Shown: positions 1 through 7,341, numbered from the stretch's first letter. The stretch: DNA of 8,978 nucleotides from JBDTMC01 sp039934475 (GCA_039934475.1 JBDTMC010000324.1:1-8978); one strand, 5' to 3'. The notes: generated from the letters alone by a model not told the origin. Made by a program: numbers and translations.

Positions 1-49
1 GCGGCAACGTAGCCAGCAGCAGGGCGGTCATTACGGCGCATCTGCGCAT
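1..49 (-). CDS. Partial N terminus of a putative exported protein
   Basis: Reading leftward from an ATG at 49, sixteen codons remain open to the window edge and give MRRCAVMTALLLATLP. Two arginines are followed by a run of small hydrophobic residues, as at the start of a Sec signal peptide or membrane anchor. An internal ATG at 31 is an alternative start. I see no convincing ribosome binding site for either. The body of the protein lies outside the window, so no function can be given. The call rests only on the signal-like composition and could be a chance open frame. Confidence 0.35.
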   Translation of the reverse strand, partial: MRRCAVMTALLLATLP

Positions 50-302
50 GGATCGTCGTTACTTAGGAATTGGTGGGTGTCAAGTGCATTTACAATTGGG
101 AGCTTAACTTACTGGTCTACGGGGTATCCCCGGGGAATCGAGGTAAGTTTATTCGGCAATCTATTCGATTTGGAGCCAAATATGAGTAGAGGGGCGAGTC
201 TTCGTATCCTACCGTATCCGAGCAAGATATTCGTTTTGGGTTATGGAGGCGCGAAGCGGATCTGGACCGTGAGATCGAGCGGTTGATCTATGCTAATGCG
301 AG
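50..302. other. Intergenic region without a supportable gene
   Basis: This stretch is less GC-rich than the rest of the window. It contains a short open frame at 77-286 (+) with no recognisable domain and no ribosome binding site. A small inverted repeat (CGGGG-TAT-CCCCG) lies around 119-131. The region presumably holds the promoters for the leftward gene at 49 and the rightward acetyltransferase at 303, but I find no clear -35/-10 pair. Confidence 0.4.
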
Positions 303-773
303 ATGCCACTGACCATCGAACCCGCCAGCACGCGCGAGCTCCTGGAGAGCGCTAAGGAACTCTTCCGCGAATACTCGCTCACCATCAGCGCTGAGGTCTG
401 CATCGTCGATTTCGCCAGAGAGGTCGCCGGGTTACCAGGCCAATATGGTCCACCGGATGGACAGCTCTGGGTGGCGCTCCACGGCCATCAGCTCGCCGGA
501 TGCGTGGCCGTGCGTCGGCTGGAAGATGGCGTTTGCGAGATGAAACGGCTCTTTGTCCGCGATACCGCGCGCGGCACCGGGCTGGGCCGGCGCCTGGTGC
601 ATGTGGCTATCGAATGGGCCTGCCAGGCGGGGTACCGCGAGATGCGGCTCGACACCCTTCCGAAGATGGAAGCAGCCATCGCGTTGTACCAATCGATGGG
701 CTTCCGGAATATCCCGCCCTATGGCGCCAAGCCTATCCCCGAGGCTCTCCACTTCTCGCTCGATATCCCGTAG
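303..773 (+). CDS. GNAT family N-acetyltransferase
   Basis: A 156-residue cytoplasmic enzyme expected to move the acetyl group of acetyl-CoA to an amine; the substrate cannot be told from sequence. It is a normal length for a single GNAT domain (Acetyltransf_1 type). The core is visible: strand beta4 EMKRLFV (79-85), then the acetyl-CoA pyrophosphate-binding loop R90-G-T-G-L-G95 in RDTARGTGLGRRLV, then the alpha4/beta6 region ALYQSMGFRNIPPY (127-140), with a tyrosine that often serves as general acid in this family. The ATG at 303 is chosen because nearby upstream ATGs (290, 296) are out of frame; its Shine-Dalgarno sequence is weak. The last 55 bp overlap the 3' end of the convergent double-GNAT gene. 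The family is certain and the role is unknown. Confidence 0.9.
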   Translation: MPLTIEPASTRELLESAKELFREYSLTISAEVCIVDFAREVAGLPGQYGPPDGQLWVALHGHQLAGCVAVRRLEDGVCEMKRLFVRDTARGTGLGRRLVHVAIEWACQAGYREMRLDTLPKMEAAIALYQSMGFRNIPPYGAKPIPEALHFSLDIP

Positions 774-1771
774 TAGACCAGACCGATGCCGTCTTCGACG
801 ACGTCGCGTTCATATTCGAACCCCAGCTTCTCCATGACGTGGCGGGACGCTCGATTTTCCGGAATCGCCAGCGCCACCACGCGCGCCAGCCCGGCTCGCG
901 TAAAACCGTCGGAGAGAGCCGCCCTCGCGGCCTCGGTTGCCAGGCCCCTCCCCCAGAACTCCCGCGCCAGCCACCAACCAGCTTGAGTCTCTCTCGCCCA
1001 CTCCAGTGATTGGATGCCGCAGAATCCAGCCAGACGGAGTGATTCCTTGTCGATCAACTTCCAGTAACAGTAGCCGAGCTTCTCGAACTGCCCGCGTTGC
1101 CGGCGTATCCAATTGCGGCGTTGATCGTCCGTCCAGGGCACTCCTTGATTTGTATAACGCATCACCTCGGGGTCGCCAGTGAGTGGGTGCAGTGTCTCGT
1201 CATCACCTTCACGCCACGCACATAGCAGCAGCCGCTCCGTCTCCATCTGCACCCCAAGAGTGGCCAGCCAAGCCTCACGGCTGATGCCGTAAACCACGAT
1301 GTCAAATCCCTTACGGGCACCGGTGGATTCGTATGTCATTCCCAACTTGTCCATGATGTGGCGCGAAGCGCTGTTGGCCGGCATGGCTACGGCGATCAGG
1401 CGCGAGAGCCCGCATCGGGTAAACGCATCGGCCAGGGACGCGCGAGCGGCTTCCGTCGCCAATCCCCTGCCCCAACAATCTCGTGCCAGCCACCATCCAA
1501 TTTCCGTACCCGGCGCGTCCTTCAGTGGCTGTATCCCGCCAAATCCCACCATGCGGCCGGTGGCCTTCTCCACCAGTCTCCACATGCAGTAGCCATACTT
1601 TTCCAGATGTCCGCGCTGCCGGCCAATGTATTCCACCAGTTCGGCTTCCGTCCATGGCACGCCCCCATTGATGTACTTCAGGACTTCTGGGTCAGTGGCC
1701 AGTGGCCGGAAGGCATCCAGATCCTCATCGCTCCAACCCTTCAACCACAGGCGTTCCGTTTCCAATTGCAT
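719..1771 (-). CDS. Fused tandem GNAT acetyltransferase (RimJ/RimL type, two domains)
   Basis: A 350-residue protein made of two complete GNAT domains of the Acetyltransf_3 (RimJ/RimL-like) kind, expected to acetylate amines with acetyl-CoA. Domain 1 spans about residues 1-172 and domain 2 about 176-350. Both start with ETERL and both carry the acetyl-CoA loop W-G-R-G-L-A (100-105 and 273-278) followed by TEAARA. A hand alignment gives about 92 identities over 168 positions (about 55%), so the halves arose by in-frame tandem duplication. The open frame runs on upstream to 2131, but those 120 codons are the antisense shadow of the DUF1493 gene. The ATG at 1771 matches the ETERL start seen in domain 2. 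A GGGGTG stretch lies just before the ATG of domain 2 (1246), so internal initiation is possible. The 3' end overlaps the convergent single GNAT gene. The substrate is unknown. Confidence 0.88.
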   Translation of the reverse strand: MQLETERLWLKGWSDEDLDAFRPLATDPEVLKYINGGVPWTEAELVEYIGRQRGHLEKYGYCMWRLVEKATGRMVGFGGIQPLKDAPGTEIGWWLARDCWGRGLATEAARASLADAFTRCGLSRLIAVAMPANSASRHIMDKLGMTYESTGARKGFDIVVYGISREAWLATLGVQMETERLLLCAWREGDDETLHPLTGDPEVMRYTNQGVPWTDDQRRNWIRRQRGQFEKLGYCYWKLIDKESLRLAGFCGIQSLEWARETQAGWWLAREFWGRGLATEAARAALSDGFTRAGLARVVALAIPENRASRHVMEKLGFEYERDVVEDGIGLVYYGISSEKWRASGIGLAP

Positions 1772-1835
1772 ATGTCCACAGTAACTCTGTAAGCCTTTAC
1801 AGGGCACAGCCAATGCCGTCAGTCGCGGGCGGGCG

Positions 1836-1841
1836 TATAAT
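1836..1841 (+). promoter_or_regulatory. Candidate -10 element (TATAAT) for the DUF1493 gene
   Basis: A perfect TATAAT lies 11 bp upstream of the GTG start at 1853. Transcription starting 6-8 bp downstream would give a leader of only a few bases. No good -35 hexamer is visible at the usual distance (around 1813-1818). It is proposed from motif and position alone. Confidence 0.4.
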
Positions 1842-1852
1842 GGCGGGAACGC

Positions 1853-2302
1853 GTGGAAAGCACAGTTGAACAGCTCGTCATTGAGTTCACTCGCCGCCGC
1901 ATCCCGGCCGCCGCGGATCGGGTTTCCCTGGACTCCCGTCTGGTGGAGGACCTCGGCCTTGAGGGCGAAGACGCGCTCGAGTTCTTTGAGGCCTACGACG
2001 ACAAATTCCACGTCGACCTGACCGTTCTCATCAACCAGAATTGGAAGCGCCATTTCGGCGCCGTCGGCGGCGTTCACTGGACCACGGTCGCCGGTTTCTT
2101 TGTCTGCTTCCTGATTTCGGAGACCCTTCACTGGATCTTCGGTTCAATTCCGCAATGGATTGTCTATCTCGCCCTGATGCTGGTGTGGTGGGGGATGCTC
2201 CAGTTCTGGCCGTCGAAGCGTCAGACCACACTGGTGCCCATCACCGTCCGCGACTTAGTCGAAGCGGCCACAGCGCAGCGCTGGGTCAAAGTAATCCAGT
2301 AA
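1853..2302 (+). CDS. DUF1493 acyl-carrier-like protein with two membrane segments
   Basis: A 149-residue protein starting at GTG. Residues 1-58 resemble the DUF1493/acyl-carrier helical bundle: a first helix VEQLVIEFTRRR, then SRLVEDLGLEGEDALEFFEAYDDKFHVDL, which follows the family pattern of Leu-Gly-hydrophobic-x-Gly-Asp/Glu-Asp then Glu-x-Phe. The serine that carries phosphopantetheine in true acyl carrier proteins is absent at this turn (Glu-Asp-Ala instead), as is usual in DUF1493, so loading with an acyl group is unlikely. Residues about 77-96 and 101-119 are hydrophobic and Trp-rich, consistent with a two-helix membrane hairpin. The C terminus, PITVRDLVEAATAQRW (129-144), matches the family's closing motif. 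Its stop codon directly abuts the stop of the convergent DUF1501 gene. The function is unknown. Confidence 0.75.
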   Translation: MESTVEQLVIEFTRRRIPAAADRVSLDSRLVEDLGLEGEDALEFFEAYDDKFHVDLTVLINQNWKRHFGAVGGVHWTTVAGFFVCFLISETLHWIFGSIPQWIVYLALMLVWWGMLQFWPSKRQTTLVPITVRDLVEAATAQRWVKVIQ

Positions 2303-3742
2303 CTACGCCAACACCTGTTTTACTAACTCGCCGTGAACGTCGGTCAGCCGGAAATGGCGTCCCTGGAACTTATAGGTCAATTGCTTGTGGTCCACACCCA
2401 GGCAGTGCAGAATGGTCGCTTGCAGATCGTGCACGTGCACTGGATCGTTGGTCACGTTATAGCTGAAGTCGTCCGTCTCGCCCACCACAACACCGCGCTT
2501 AACACCGCCGCCGGCCAGCCACATACAGAAGTTGCGCGGGTGATGATCGCGCCCGTAGTTTACTTCGGTCAGCCGGCCCTGGCAGTAGACGGTGCGTCCA
2601 AATTCACCGCCCCATACCACCAGCGTGTCATCCAGCAGACCGCGCTGCTTCAGATCGGTGATCAGGGCGGCCGTCGGTTGATCGGTACCCTTGCACTGCA
2701 ACGCCAGATCGCGCGGCAGATCGTTGTGCTGATCCCAACCGCGGTGGTAGAGCTGCACAAAGCGTACGCCTCGCTCCGCCAGGCGCCGCGCCAGCAGGCA
2801 ATTCGCCGCGTAGCTCCCGGGCTTGCGCGACTCCGGTCCGTACATTTCGAAGGTCGATTCTGGCTCTTTTGACAGATCCATCAGATCCGGAACGGAGGTC
2901 TGCATCCGATAAGCCATCTCATACTGAGCGATGCGCGTCTCAATCTCCGGATCGCCGTATGACTCGTATTTGATCTGATTCAGCTTACCGATGGAATCGA
3001 GCATGGAACGGCGTGTGCCCTTCGAAATTCCCGGCGCGTCGGAGAGGAACAGCACCGGATCGGCGCCGGCGCGGAACTTCACGCCCTGATGACTCGAAGG
3101 CAGGAACCCGCTGCCCCACAGGCGCGAAAACAACGGCTGGTCAGTGTTGAGTGCGTGGGCCTGCGACACTAGCACCACGAACGCGGGCAGGTTGTCGTTC
3201 TCACTGCCCAGGCCATAACTCACCCAAGCGCCCATGCTGGGGCGACCCGGTTGCTGGCTCCCGCTTTGGAAAAAGGTAATCGCTGGGTCGTGATTGATCG
3301 CCTCAGTGTGCATCGTCCGAATCAAGGCGATGTCATCGACGATCTTTGCCGTGTGCGGCACAAGGTTGCTGGCCCACGTACCGGATTCGCCATGCTGCTT
3401 GAAGTCAAACATCGACGAAGCTACCGGCAGCGTGCTTTGTCCGCTCGTCATGCCGGTGATCCGCTGTCCCATGCGAACCGAGGCTGGCAGTTCCGCGCCT
3501 TGTAACTTCTTCAGCGCCGGTTTGTAATCGAAAAGGTCGATCTGCGACGGCCCACCCGACTGGTGCAGCAGGATCACACGCTTTGCCTTGGGCGGGAAGT
3601 GCGGAATTCCCGCGAGTCCGGGCGAGGCCTCCAGCCGGCCGCCTAACAGCGACGCCAACGCTGCGCCGCCGATTCCCATCGCGCTCTTGCCGAAGAAGTG
3701 ACGTCGCGTCACAGCCAATTGAAGTTCTTGTTCCGGTGTCAT
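2303..3742 (-). CDS. DUF1501 family protein, Tat-exported sulfatase-like
   Basis: A 479-residue protein of the DUF1501 family, related to the alkaline-phosphatase/sulfatase fold and of unproven activity. The N terminus has a twin-arginine signal (R13-R14-H-F-F-G-K) followed by the hydrophobic stretch MGIGGAALASLLGG, so export in folded form by Tat is expected. Family landmarks include ILLHQSGGPSQIDLFDYKP after the signal, LYHRGWDQHNDLP, LLDDTLVVWGGEFGRT, and GRDHHPRNFCMWLAGGGVK near the end; these His/Asp residues are candidate metal or substrate ligands. The ATG at 3742 has a strong Shine-Dalgarno sequence (AAGGAG, 7 bp spacing) that overlaps the stop of the preceding DUF1553 gene 4 bp away, which indicates translational coupling. 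Pairing with DUF1549/DUF1553 proteins is common in Planctomycetes, Verrucomicrobia and Acidobacteria. Confidence 0.93.
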   Translation of the reverse strand: MTPEQELQLAVTRRHFFGKSAMGIGGAALASLLGGRLEASPGLAGIPHFPPKAKRVILLHQSGGPSQIDLFDYKPALKKLQGAELPASVRMGQRITGMTSGQSTLPVASSMFDFKQHGESGTWASNLVPHTAKIVDDIALIRTMHTEAINHDPAITFFQSGSQQPGRPSMGAWVSYGLGSENDNLPAFVVLVSQAHALNTDQPLFSRLWGSGFLPSSHQGVKFRAGADPVLFLSDAPGISKGTRRSMLDSIGKLNQIKYESYGDPEIETRIAQYEMAYRMQTSVPDLMDLSKEPESTFEMYGPESRKPGSYAANCLLARRLAERGVRFVQLYHRGWDQHNDLPRDLALQCKGTDQPTAALITDLKQRGLLDDTLVVWGGEFGRTVYCQGRLTEVNYGRDHHPRNFCMWLAGGGVKRGVVVGETDDFSYNVTNDPVHVHDLQATILHCLGVDHKQLTYKFQGRHFRLTDVHGELVKQVLA

Positions 3743-3746
3743 CGCA

Positions 3747-6700
3747 TCACTCCTTGGTAATCGCTTCGTCGAGGTTCAAAAGCACCGTACAGACGTTCGT
3801 CCACGCGGCGAGCGTGGGCGCATCGACACTGGCTGGCAACGGGGATTCGCCTACGTGCAACAGCTCGTTGGCAGCCTTCGCATCGCCAGCGTACACCGCC
3901 CGCTGGTCCTTCAAAGTAGAACGAAGAACCTGCAACTCGCCCTTCGAGGGAGCCCTGGCCGTAACGGTTTCAAAGGCCGTTTTCAAACGTTCGTCATCGG
4001 CGACCTTCGCCGGCTCCAGAACTCGCTCCGCCAGGTTGCGTGCCGCTTCGATGTAAGTCGGATCGTTCAACGTAACTAGCGCCTGCAGGGGAGTGTTAGT
4101 GACCGCACGGCGCGAGGTGCACTTTTCACGATCGGGCGCATCGAACGTGTTCAAGGACGCCGGCGGCACCGTTCGCTTCCAGAACGTGTACATCGACCGC
4201 CGGTACACATCTTCACCGTGTCCCTGCACGTATTCCTGCGCACTGAACCCCTCGCCAAACGCTAATTCCTCCCAAATCCCGGAGGGTTGATAGGGCAGCA
4301 CTGACGGCCCGCCCGTCTTGGCACTCAGCAGCCCGCTCACCGCGAGTGCGTTGTCGCGGACCATCTCCGCAGGCAGCCGGAACCGCGGCCCGCGCGCCAG
4401 CAGCCGGTTCTCCGGATCGCGTTCATGTAACGCCGGAGTCACCTTCGACGATTGCCGGTACGCCGCCGACGTCAGAATCAGTCGTTGCGTCGCTTTCACG
4501 TCCCACCCAGTCCGGATGAACTCCGTGGCCAGCCAATCCAGCAGCTCCTGATTCACCGGAGGCTCGCCTTGCGATCCGAAATCTTCCGAGGTCTTCACCA
4601 ACCCGTAGCCGAAATACATCTGCCAGTAGCGGTTGACAGTGACCCGCGCCGTCAACGGGTGCGACGGATCCACCAGCCACTTCGCCAGAGCCAAACGGTT
4701 CGCCGGCTGGCCCACAGGCAGCGGAGGCAGCATCGCAGGCACGCCAGGTGTCACCTTCTCTTTGCGGTTGGTGTAATCGCCGCGCCCCAGCACGTAAGTG
4801 TCGCGCGGCTCATCGGTCTTCTCTTCCATCACCATCGTTGTAGGGATGGCGGCGACCAACTCGCCTTCTTCCTTCACCAGAGTCTTAAGCTCCGTATACG
4901 CGGTACGCAATTCTGGCGAAGCGTCGTGCCGCAGGTAGTAATCCTCCAGCAACTCGATCTGCTCGCCTTTGCGCTTACCCGGCGTATTCAGCAGCACCTG
5001 CACGGGGTACTCAAGGGCCAACTGCGCCGCTTCCTCAGCCGCAAGGGTTCGTTCGTAGAACCGGACGTCGTCGATGCGTCCGCGCATCGGCAGTTTCACC
5101 GAACCAACCGCCACCGGACCCGAATTCGCCGCGGCCTGTCCCAGTGCGTCCTTCACCGTAACCAGCTGCAGCAGCTTGCCATTGAGATAGAAATGCAAGC
5201 CAGCGGCTTTTCCGGTACCATCGCTTTCCACCACCACGTGATTCAGTTCGTTCTGAAGCGCCGGGTAGCCGTCAGTGTGTACAAGCAGCGATCCGTTACC
5301 GGCCGTCCATCGAATCTCCACGTCGTGCCCGCGCTTCAGCCCCGGCAGTGACATCGGCTTGCTCAATCCGATCTCAAAGTTGGAAGCCGCGTCCTGCTTC
5401 TGCATGAGCGTGATGCCCGGCTGGCGTCCCACGCGGAACCAGAATGCCATGCTGAACGGCTTCTCCAGCGCTACCGCGTCCGCCGGGAACTGCAGTTGAA
5501 TGGACGTATCCAGTTCTGGCCAGCGGCGCACCGGACCGTTATTGAAAACCGGCTCACCCTTCAGGATCCGCCCGTTGCGGAAGTGGCCGGAAGTGTCAGA
5601 AAGGTTGCCATCCAGCTCGTACCACGCGCTTAGGCCAGCCGTGGGCGATTGCGGCACGATGTCGAACTTCGTCTTGCGCCATTCCGTAGTCAGAGCCCAG
5701 ACCAGTTCGTCGGGAAGCTTTTCGTTGCGCTCGGCGACGGCCGCCTTCAGCTCCGCCAGCCGCTTCTCCTGTTTGTCATCCGGCAGCAGCAGGAATGGCT
5801 CAGCATTGCCCGTCTGCCCATCCAGACCTTTCTCGGGAATGTTATTGAAGAACGCACCGAAGCGATAGAAATCGCGCTGTGCGATGGGATCGTATTTATG
5901 GTCGTGACACTTGGCGCAACCCAAGGTGGTGCTCATCCAGACATTGGAGGTAGTCTCAATGCGGTCCACCATGTACTCGTTCTGATACTCTTCCGGAATC
6001 GCACCACCCTCGAAGTTGATCATGTGATTGCGGTTAAATCCGGTGGCGATCTTCTGGTCGCGCGTCGGGTTCGGCAACAGGTCGCCCGCCAGTTGCCACA
6101 CGGTGAACTGATCGAACGGCAGATTGTTATTGAAGGAACGAATCACCCAATCGCGCCACGGCCACATGTCGCGGTGCGAATCGATGTGATACCCATGCGT
6201 GTCGGCATAACGAGCCAGATCCAACCACTGCATCGCCATGCGCTCGCCATAGTGCGGCGACGCCAGCAGACGGTCCACCAGCTTCTCATACGCATCGGGC
6301 GACTTGTCCTTCAGAAACGCGTCGACTTCTTCGCGAGTGGGAGGCAGCCCGGTCAAATCAAAAGCCGCGCGCCTGATCAATGTCGTTTTCGGCGCCTCGG
6401 GAGACGGTTTCAAGCCCTCGCGTTCCAGTCGCGCCAGCACGAAGCTGTCGATCGGATTCCGGACCCAGGCCTTGGTCTTTACGACGGGTTCCGCGGGACG
6501 GACGGGCGCGGTGTAGGCCCAATGCGTCCGCCACGTGGCACCTTCATCAATCCATCGTTTGATCGTATCGATCTGCGCCTCAGTGAGGTTCATCCCTGAA
6601 GTCGGCGGCGGCATGCGCATCGTAGTCTTGGCGTGCGAAACCCGCTGGTAGAGCCGGCTCTCACCAGACTTGCCTGCCACAATAACTGGCGCCGTCCCGC

Positions 6701-6884
6701 GCACCGCAAACGCCCCATCGCGCGTGTCCAAGCGCAGGCCGGCCATACGCTTGGCCTGATCGGGCCCATGGCATTGGAAGCAATGGTCGGAGAGGATTGG
6801 CCGCACTTCCCGGTCGAAATCGACAGGCTTCGCTAGCGCGAATGAAGCGAAGGCCAAACCCAGTGGCGCGATGAATTTCAGCAA
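3747..6884 (-). CDS. Secreted cytochrome c / DUF1549 / LamG / DUF1553 protein
   Basis: A protein of about 1045 residues (numbered here from the upstream TTG at 6890). The order is: signal peptide 1-20 ending ASFALA; planctomycete cytochrome C domain with haem-binding CFQCH (37-41); DUF1549 (PSCyt2, about 145-350) with a second haem-type motif CAKCH (325-329); a LamG/concanavalin-like domain (about 418-620) suggesting carbohydrate binding; and DUF1553 (PSD1, about 720-1000) including TARVTVNRYWQMYFG. It probably acts in the periplasm or at the cell surface with the DUF1501 partner encoded 4 bp downstream, perhaps in oxidative polysaccharide use, but no reaction is established. There is no ATG near the start. 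GGAGG at 6893-6897 lies only 2 bp from the TTG at 6890 but 8 bp from the in-frame TTG at 6884, so I prefer 6884. Confidence 0.92.
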   Translation of the reverse strand: MLKFIAPLGLAFASFALAKPVDFDREVRPILSDHCFQCHGPDQAKRMAGLRLDTRDGAFAVRGTAPVIVAGKSGESRLYQRVSHAKTTMRMPPPTSGMNLTEAQIDTIKRWIDEGATWRTHWAYTAPVRPAEPVVKTKAWVRNPIDSFVLARLEREGLKPSPEAPKTTLIRRAAFDLTGLPPTREEVDAFLKDKSPDAYEKLVDRLLASPHYGERMAMQWLDLARYADTHGYHIDSHRDMWPWRDWVIRSFNNNLPFDQFTVWQLAGDLLPNPTRDQKIATGFNRNHMINFEGGAIPEEYQNEYMVDRIETTSNVWMSTTLGCAKCHDHKYDPIAQRDFYRFGAFFNNIPEKGLDGQTGNAEPFLLLPDDKQEKRLAELKAAVAERNEKLPDELVWALTTEWRKTKFDIVPQSPTAGLSAWYELDGNLSDTSGHFRNGRILKGEPVFNNGPVRRWPELDTSIQLQFPADAVALEKPFSMAFWFRVGRQPGITLMQKQDAASNFEIGLSKPMSLPGLKRGHDVEIRWTAGNGSLLVHTDGYPALQNELNHVVVESDGTGKAAGLHFYLNGKLLQLVTVKDALGQAAANSGPVAVGSVKLPMRGRIDDVRFYERTLAAEEAAQLALEYPVQVLLNTPGKRKGEQIELLEDYYLRHDASPELRTAYTELKTLVKEEGELVAAIPTTMVMEEKTDEPRDTYVLGRGDYTNRKEKVTPGVPAMLPPLPVGQPANRLALAKWLVDPSHPLTARVTVNRYWQMYFGYGLVKTSEDFGSQGEPPVNQELLDWLATEFIRTGWDVKATQRLILTSAAYRQSSKVTPALHERDPENRLLARGPRFRLPAEMVRDNALAVSGLLSAKTGGPSVLPYQPSGIWEELAFGEGFSAQEYVQGHGEDVYRRSMYTFWKRTVPPASLNTFDAPDREKCTSRRAVTNTPLQALVTLNDPTYIEAARNLAERVLEPAKVADDERLKTAFETVTARAPSKGELQVLRSTLKDQRAVYAGDAKAANELLHVGESPLPASVDAPTLAAWTNVCTVLLNLDEAITKE

Positions 6885-6892
6885 GGACAAGC

Positions 6893-6897
6893 CCTCC
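6893..6897 (-). promoter_or_regulatory. Ribosome binding site that decides the TTG start
   Basis: GGAGG on the minus strand. Its spacing is 2 bp to the TTG at 6890 and 8 bp to the in-frame TTG at 6884, which favours the second as the start of the cytochrome/DUF1553 gene. Confidence 0.6.
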
Positions 6898-6904
6898 AGG
6901 CAGT

Positions 6905-7064
6905 TGTCCCCTATTTTATCCCATGAACTGAATTTCGCGGGGGAATTCGGCTACCGAGGGCGGGCGGCGAGCCAGCGCCGCGACAATGGGACAACGATGG
7001 TCCTGCCGTCGATGAGTTCGACCGTCAGCGCATCGTCCGAAATACGTGCCGTTACAGTAGTCAT
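6905..7064 (-). pseudogene. Truncated, probably frameshifted DUF2442-like fragment
   Basis: From the ATG at 7064 the frame reads MTTVTARISDDAL and then TVELIDGRTIVVPLS, which closely resembles the N-terminal half of DUF2442 proteins (pattern: Asp-Asp-x-Leu-x-Val-x-Leu-x-Asp-Gly-Arg-Thr-Ile-x-Val-Pro-Leu). The frame then stops at 6951 after only 37 residues, where intact members are around 70-90. A neighbouring frame continues with ARRPPSVAEFPREIQFMG, which could be the next piece of the family (about ATPEERANF...) after a frameshift, and then also stops. An AGGCGG stretch upstream of the ATG could be a ribosome binding site. It is probably a decayed gene, though a short functional peptide cannot be excluded. 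The family call is from memory of the motif only. Confidence 0.45.
6913..6918 (-). promoter_or_regulatory. Candidate -10 element (TAAAAT) of the DUF1553-DUF1501 operon
   Basis: TAAAAT in the context GGGATAAAATAGGGG lies about 29 bp upstream of the preferred TTG start, at a sensible distance for a short leader containing the GGAGG site. No matching -35 hexamer is evident. It resembles the TATAATGGCGGG context upstream of the DUF1493 gene. Confidence 0.35.
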
Positions 7065-7246
7065 AGGAATCCGCCTGACGGCCAACCGGAGACCGGCCCG
7101 CCGCCAGGCGCAGCCATCTTTGTCCGGCACGCAGCCGCACCGGCACCGGACCAGCGATCTGGACATCATCACACGGCACGCAGCCACCGTCCATGAACGT
7201 CGGCTTTCCGGCCGCCCCCGCCGCTTCGCAGCGAAGGCTTGTGATG
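7065..7246 (-). other. GC-rich non-coding region flanking the template repeat; possible DGR RNA spacer
   Basis: No reading frame here has recognisable content. On the minus strand it lies directly downstream of the template repeat. A small perfect inverted repeat, CTTCGC-A-GCGAAG on the plus strand (7224-7236), lies about 10 bp beyond the TR end, and a second weak stem (CGGC/GCCG) is at 7201-7214. In the studied Bordetella phage DGR, RNA immediately 3' of the TR folds with the RT-Avd complex and primes cDNA synthesis. By position this stretch would play that part, but that is inference. Confidence 0.35.
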
Positions 7247-7341
7247 TCTTGGCGCAACGAAACCCTATGTTGTTGTTACGGTTGCGAGGGTTGTTGTTGT
7301 TGTTGCGATACGCACAGGCGGCGTTGTTACTATTGTTGTTC
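7247..7341 (-). repeat. DGR template repeat (TR)
   Basis: The invariant donor copy of the diversity-generating retroelement. Positions 7247-7323 align without gaps to 8902-8978, with 12 mismatches, each at an adenine of the minus-strand TR. Read in the target frame it encodes RGGSW, then NNNSNN, AACAYR, five Asn, PRNR, three Asn and IGFRCAK. The long AAC runs are the usual TR design, since changing the first two bases of AAC never makes a stop codon. The 5' limit is uncertain because the VR is cut by the window edge; the AAC pattern continues to about 7340 and the conserved RGGSW codons reach 7355. The first part overlaps the last codons of the RT gene. Confidence 0.95.

Noticed and set aside
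77..286. 69-residue open frame (+)
   Set aside because: No ribosome binding site, no recognisable motif, and an irregular composition unlike its neighbours; it is probably a chance frame in intergenic DNA.
1772..2131. 120-codon N-terminal extension of the double-GNAT frame
   Set aside because: Most of it is antisense to the DUF1493 gene, and the family start (ETERL) is reached at the ATG at 1771.
4452..5351. 299-residue plus-strand frame, and other long frames opposite the DUF1553 gene
   Set aside because: Arg/His/Gln-rich shadow translations of the GC-rich minus-strand gene, with no domain and no start signals.
7261..7340. GTT-rich stretch as a simple trinucleotide microsatellite
   Set aside because: It is interrupted by conserved codons and is matched by an A-diverged copy at 8902-8978, which identifies it as a DGR template repeat and not slippage.
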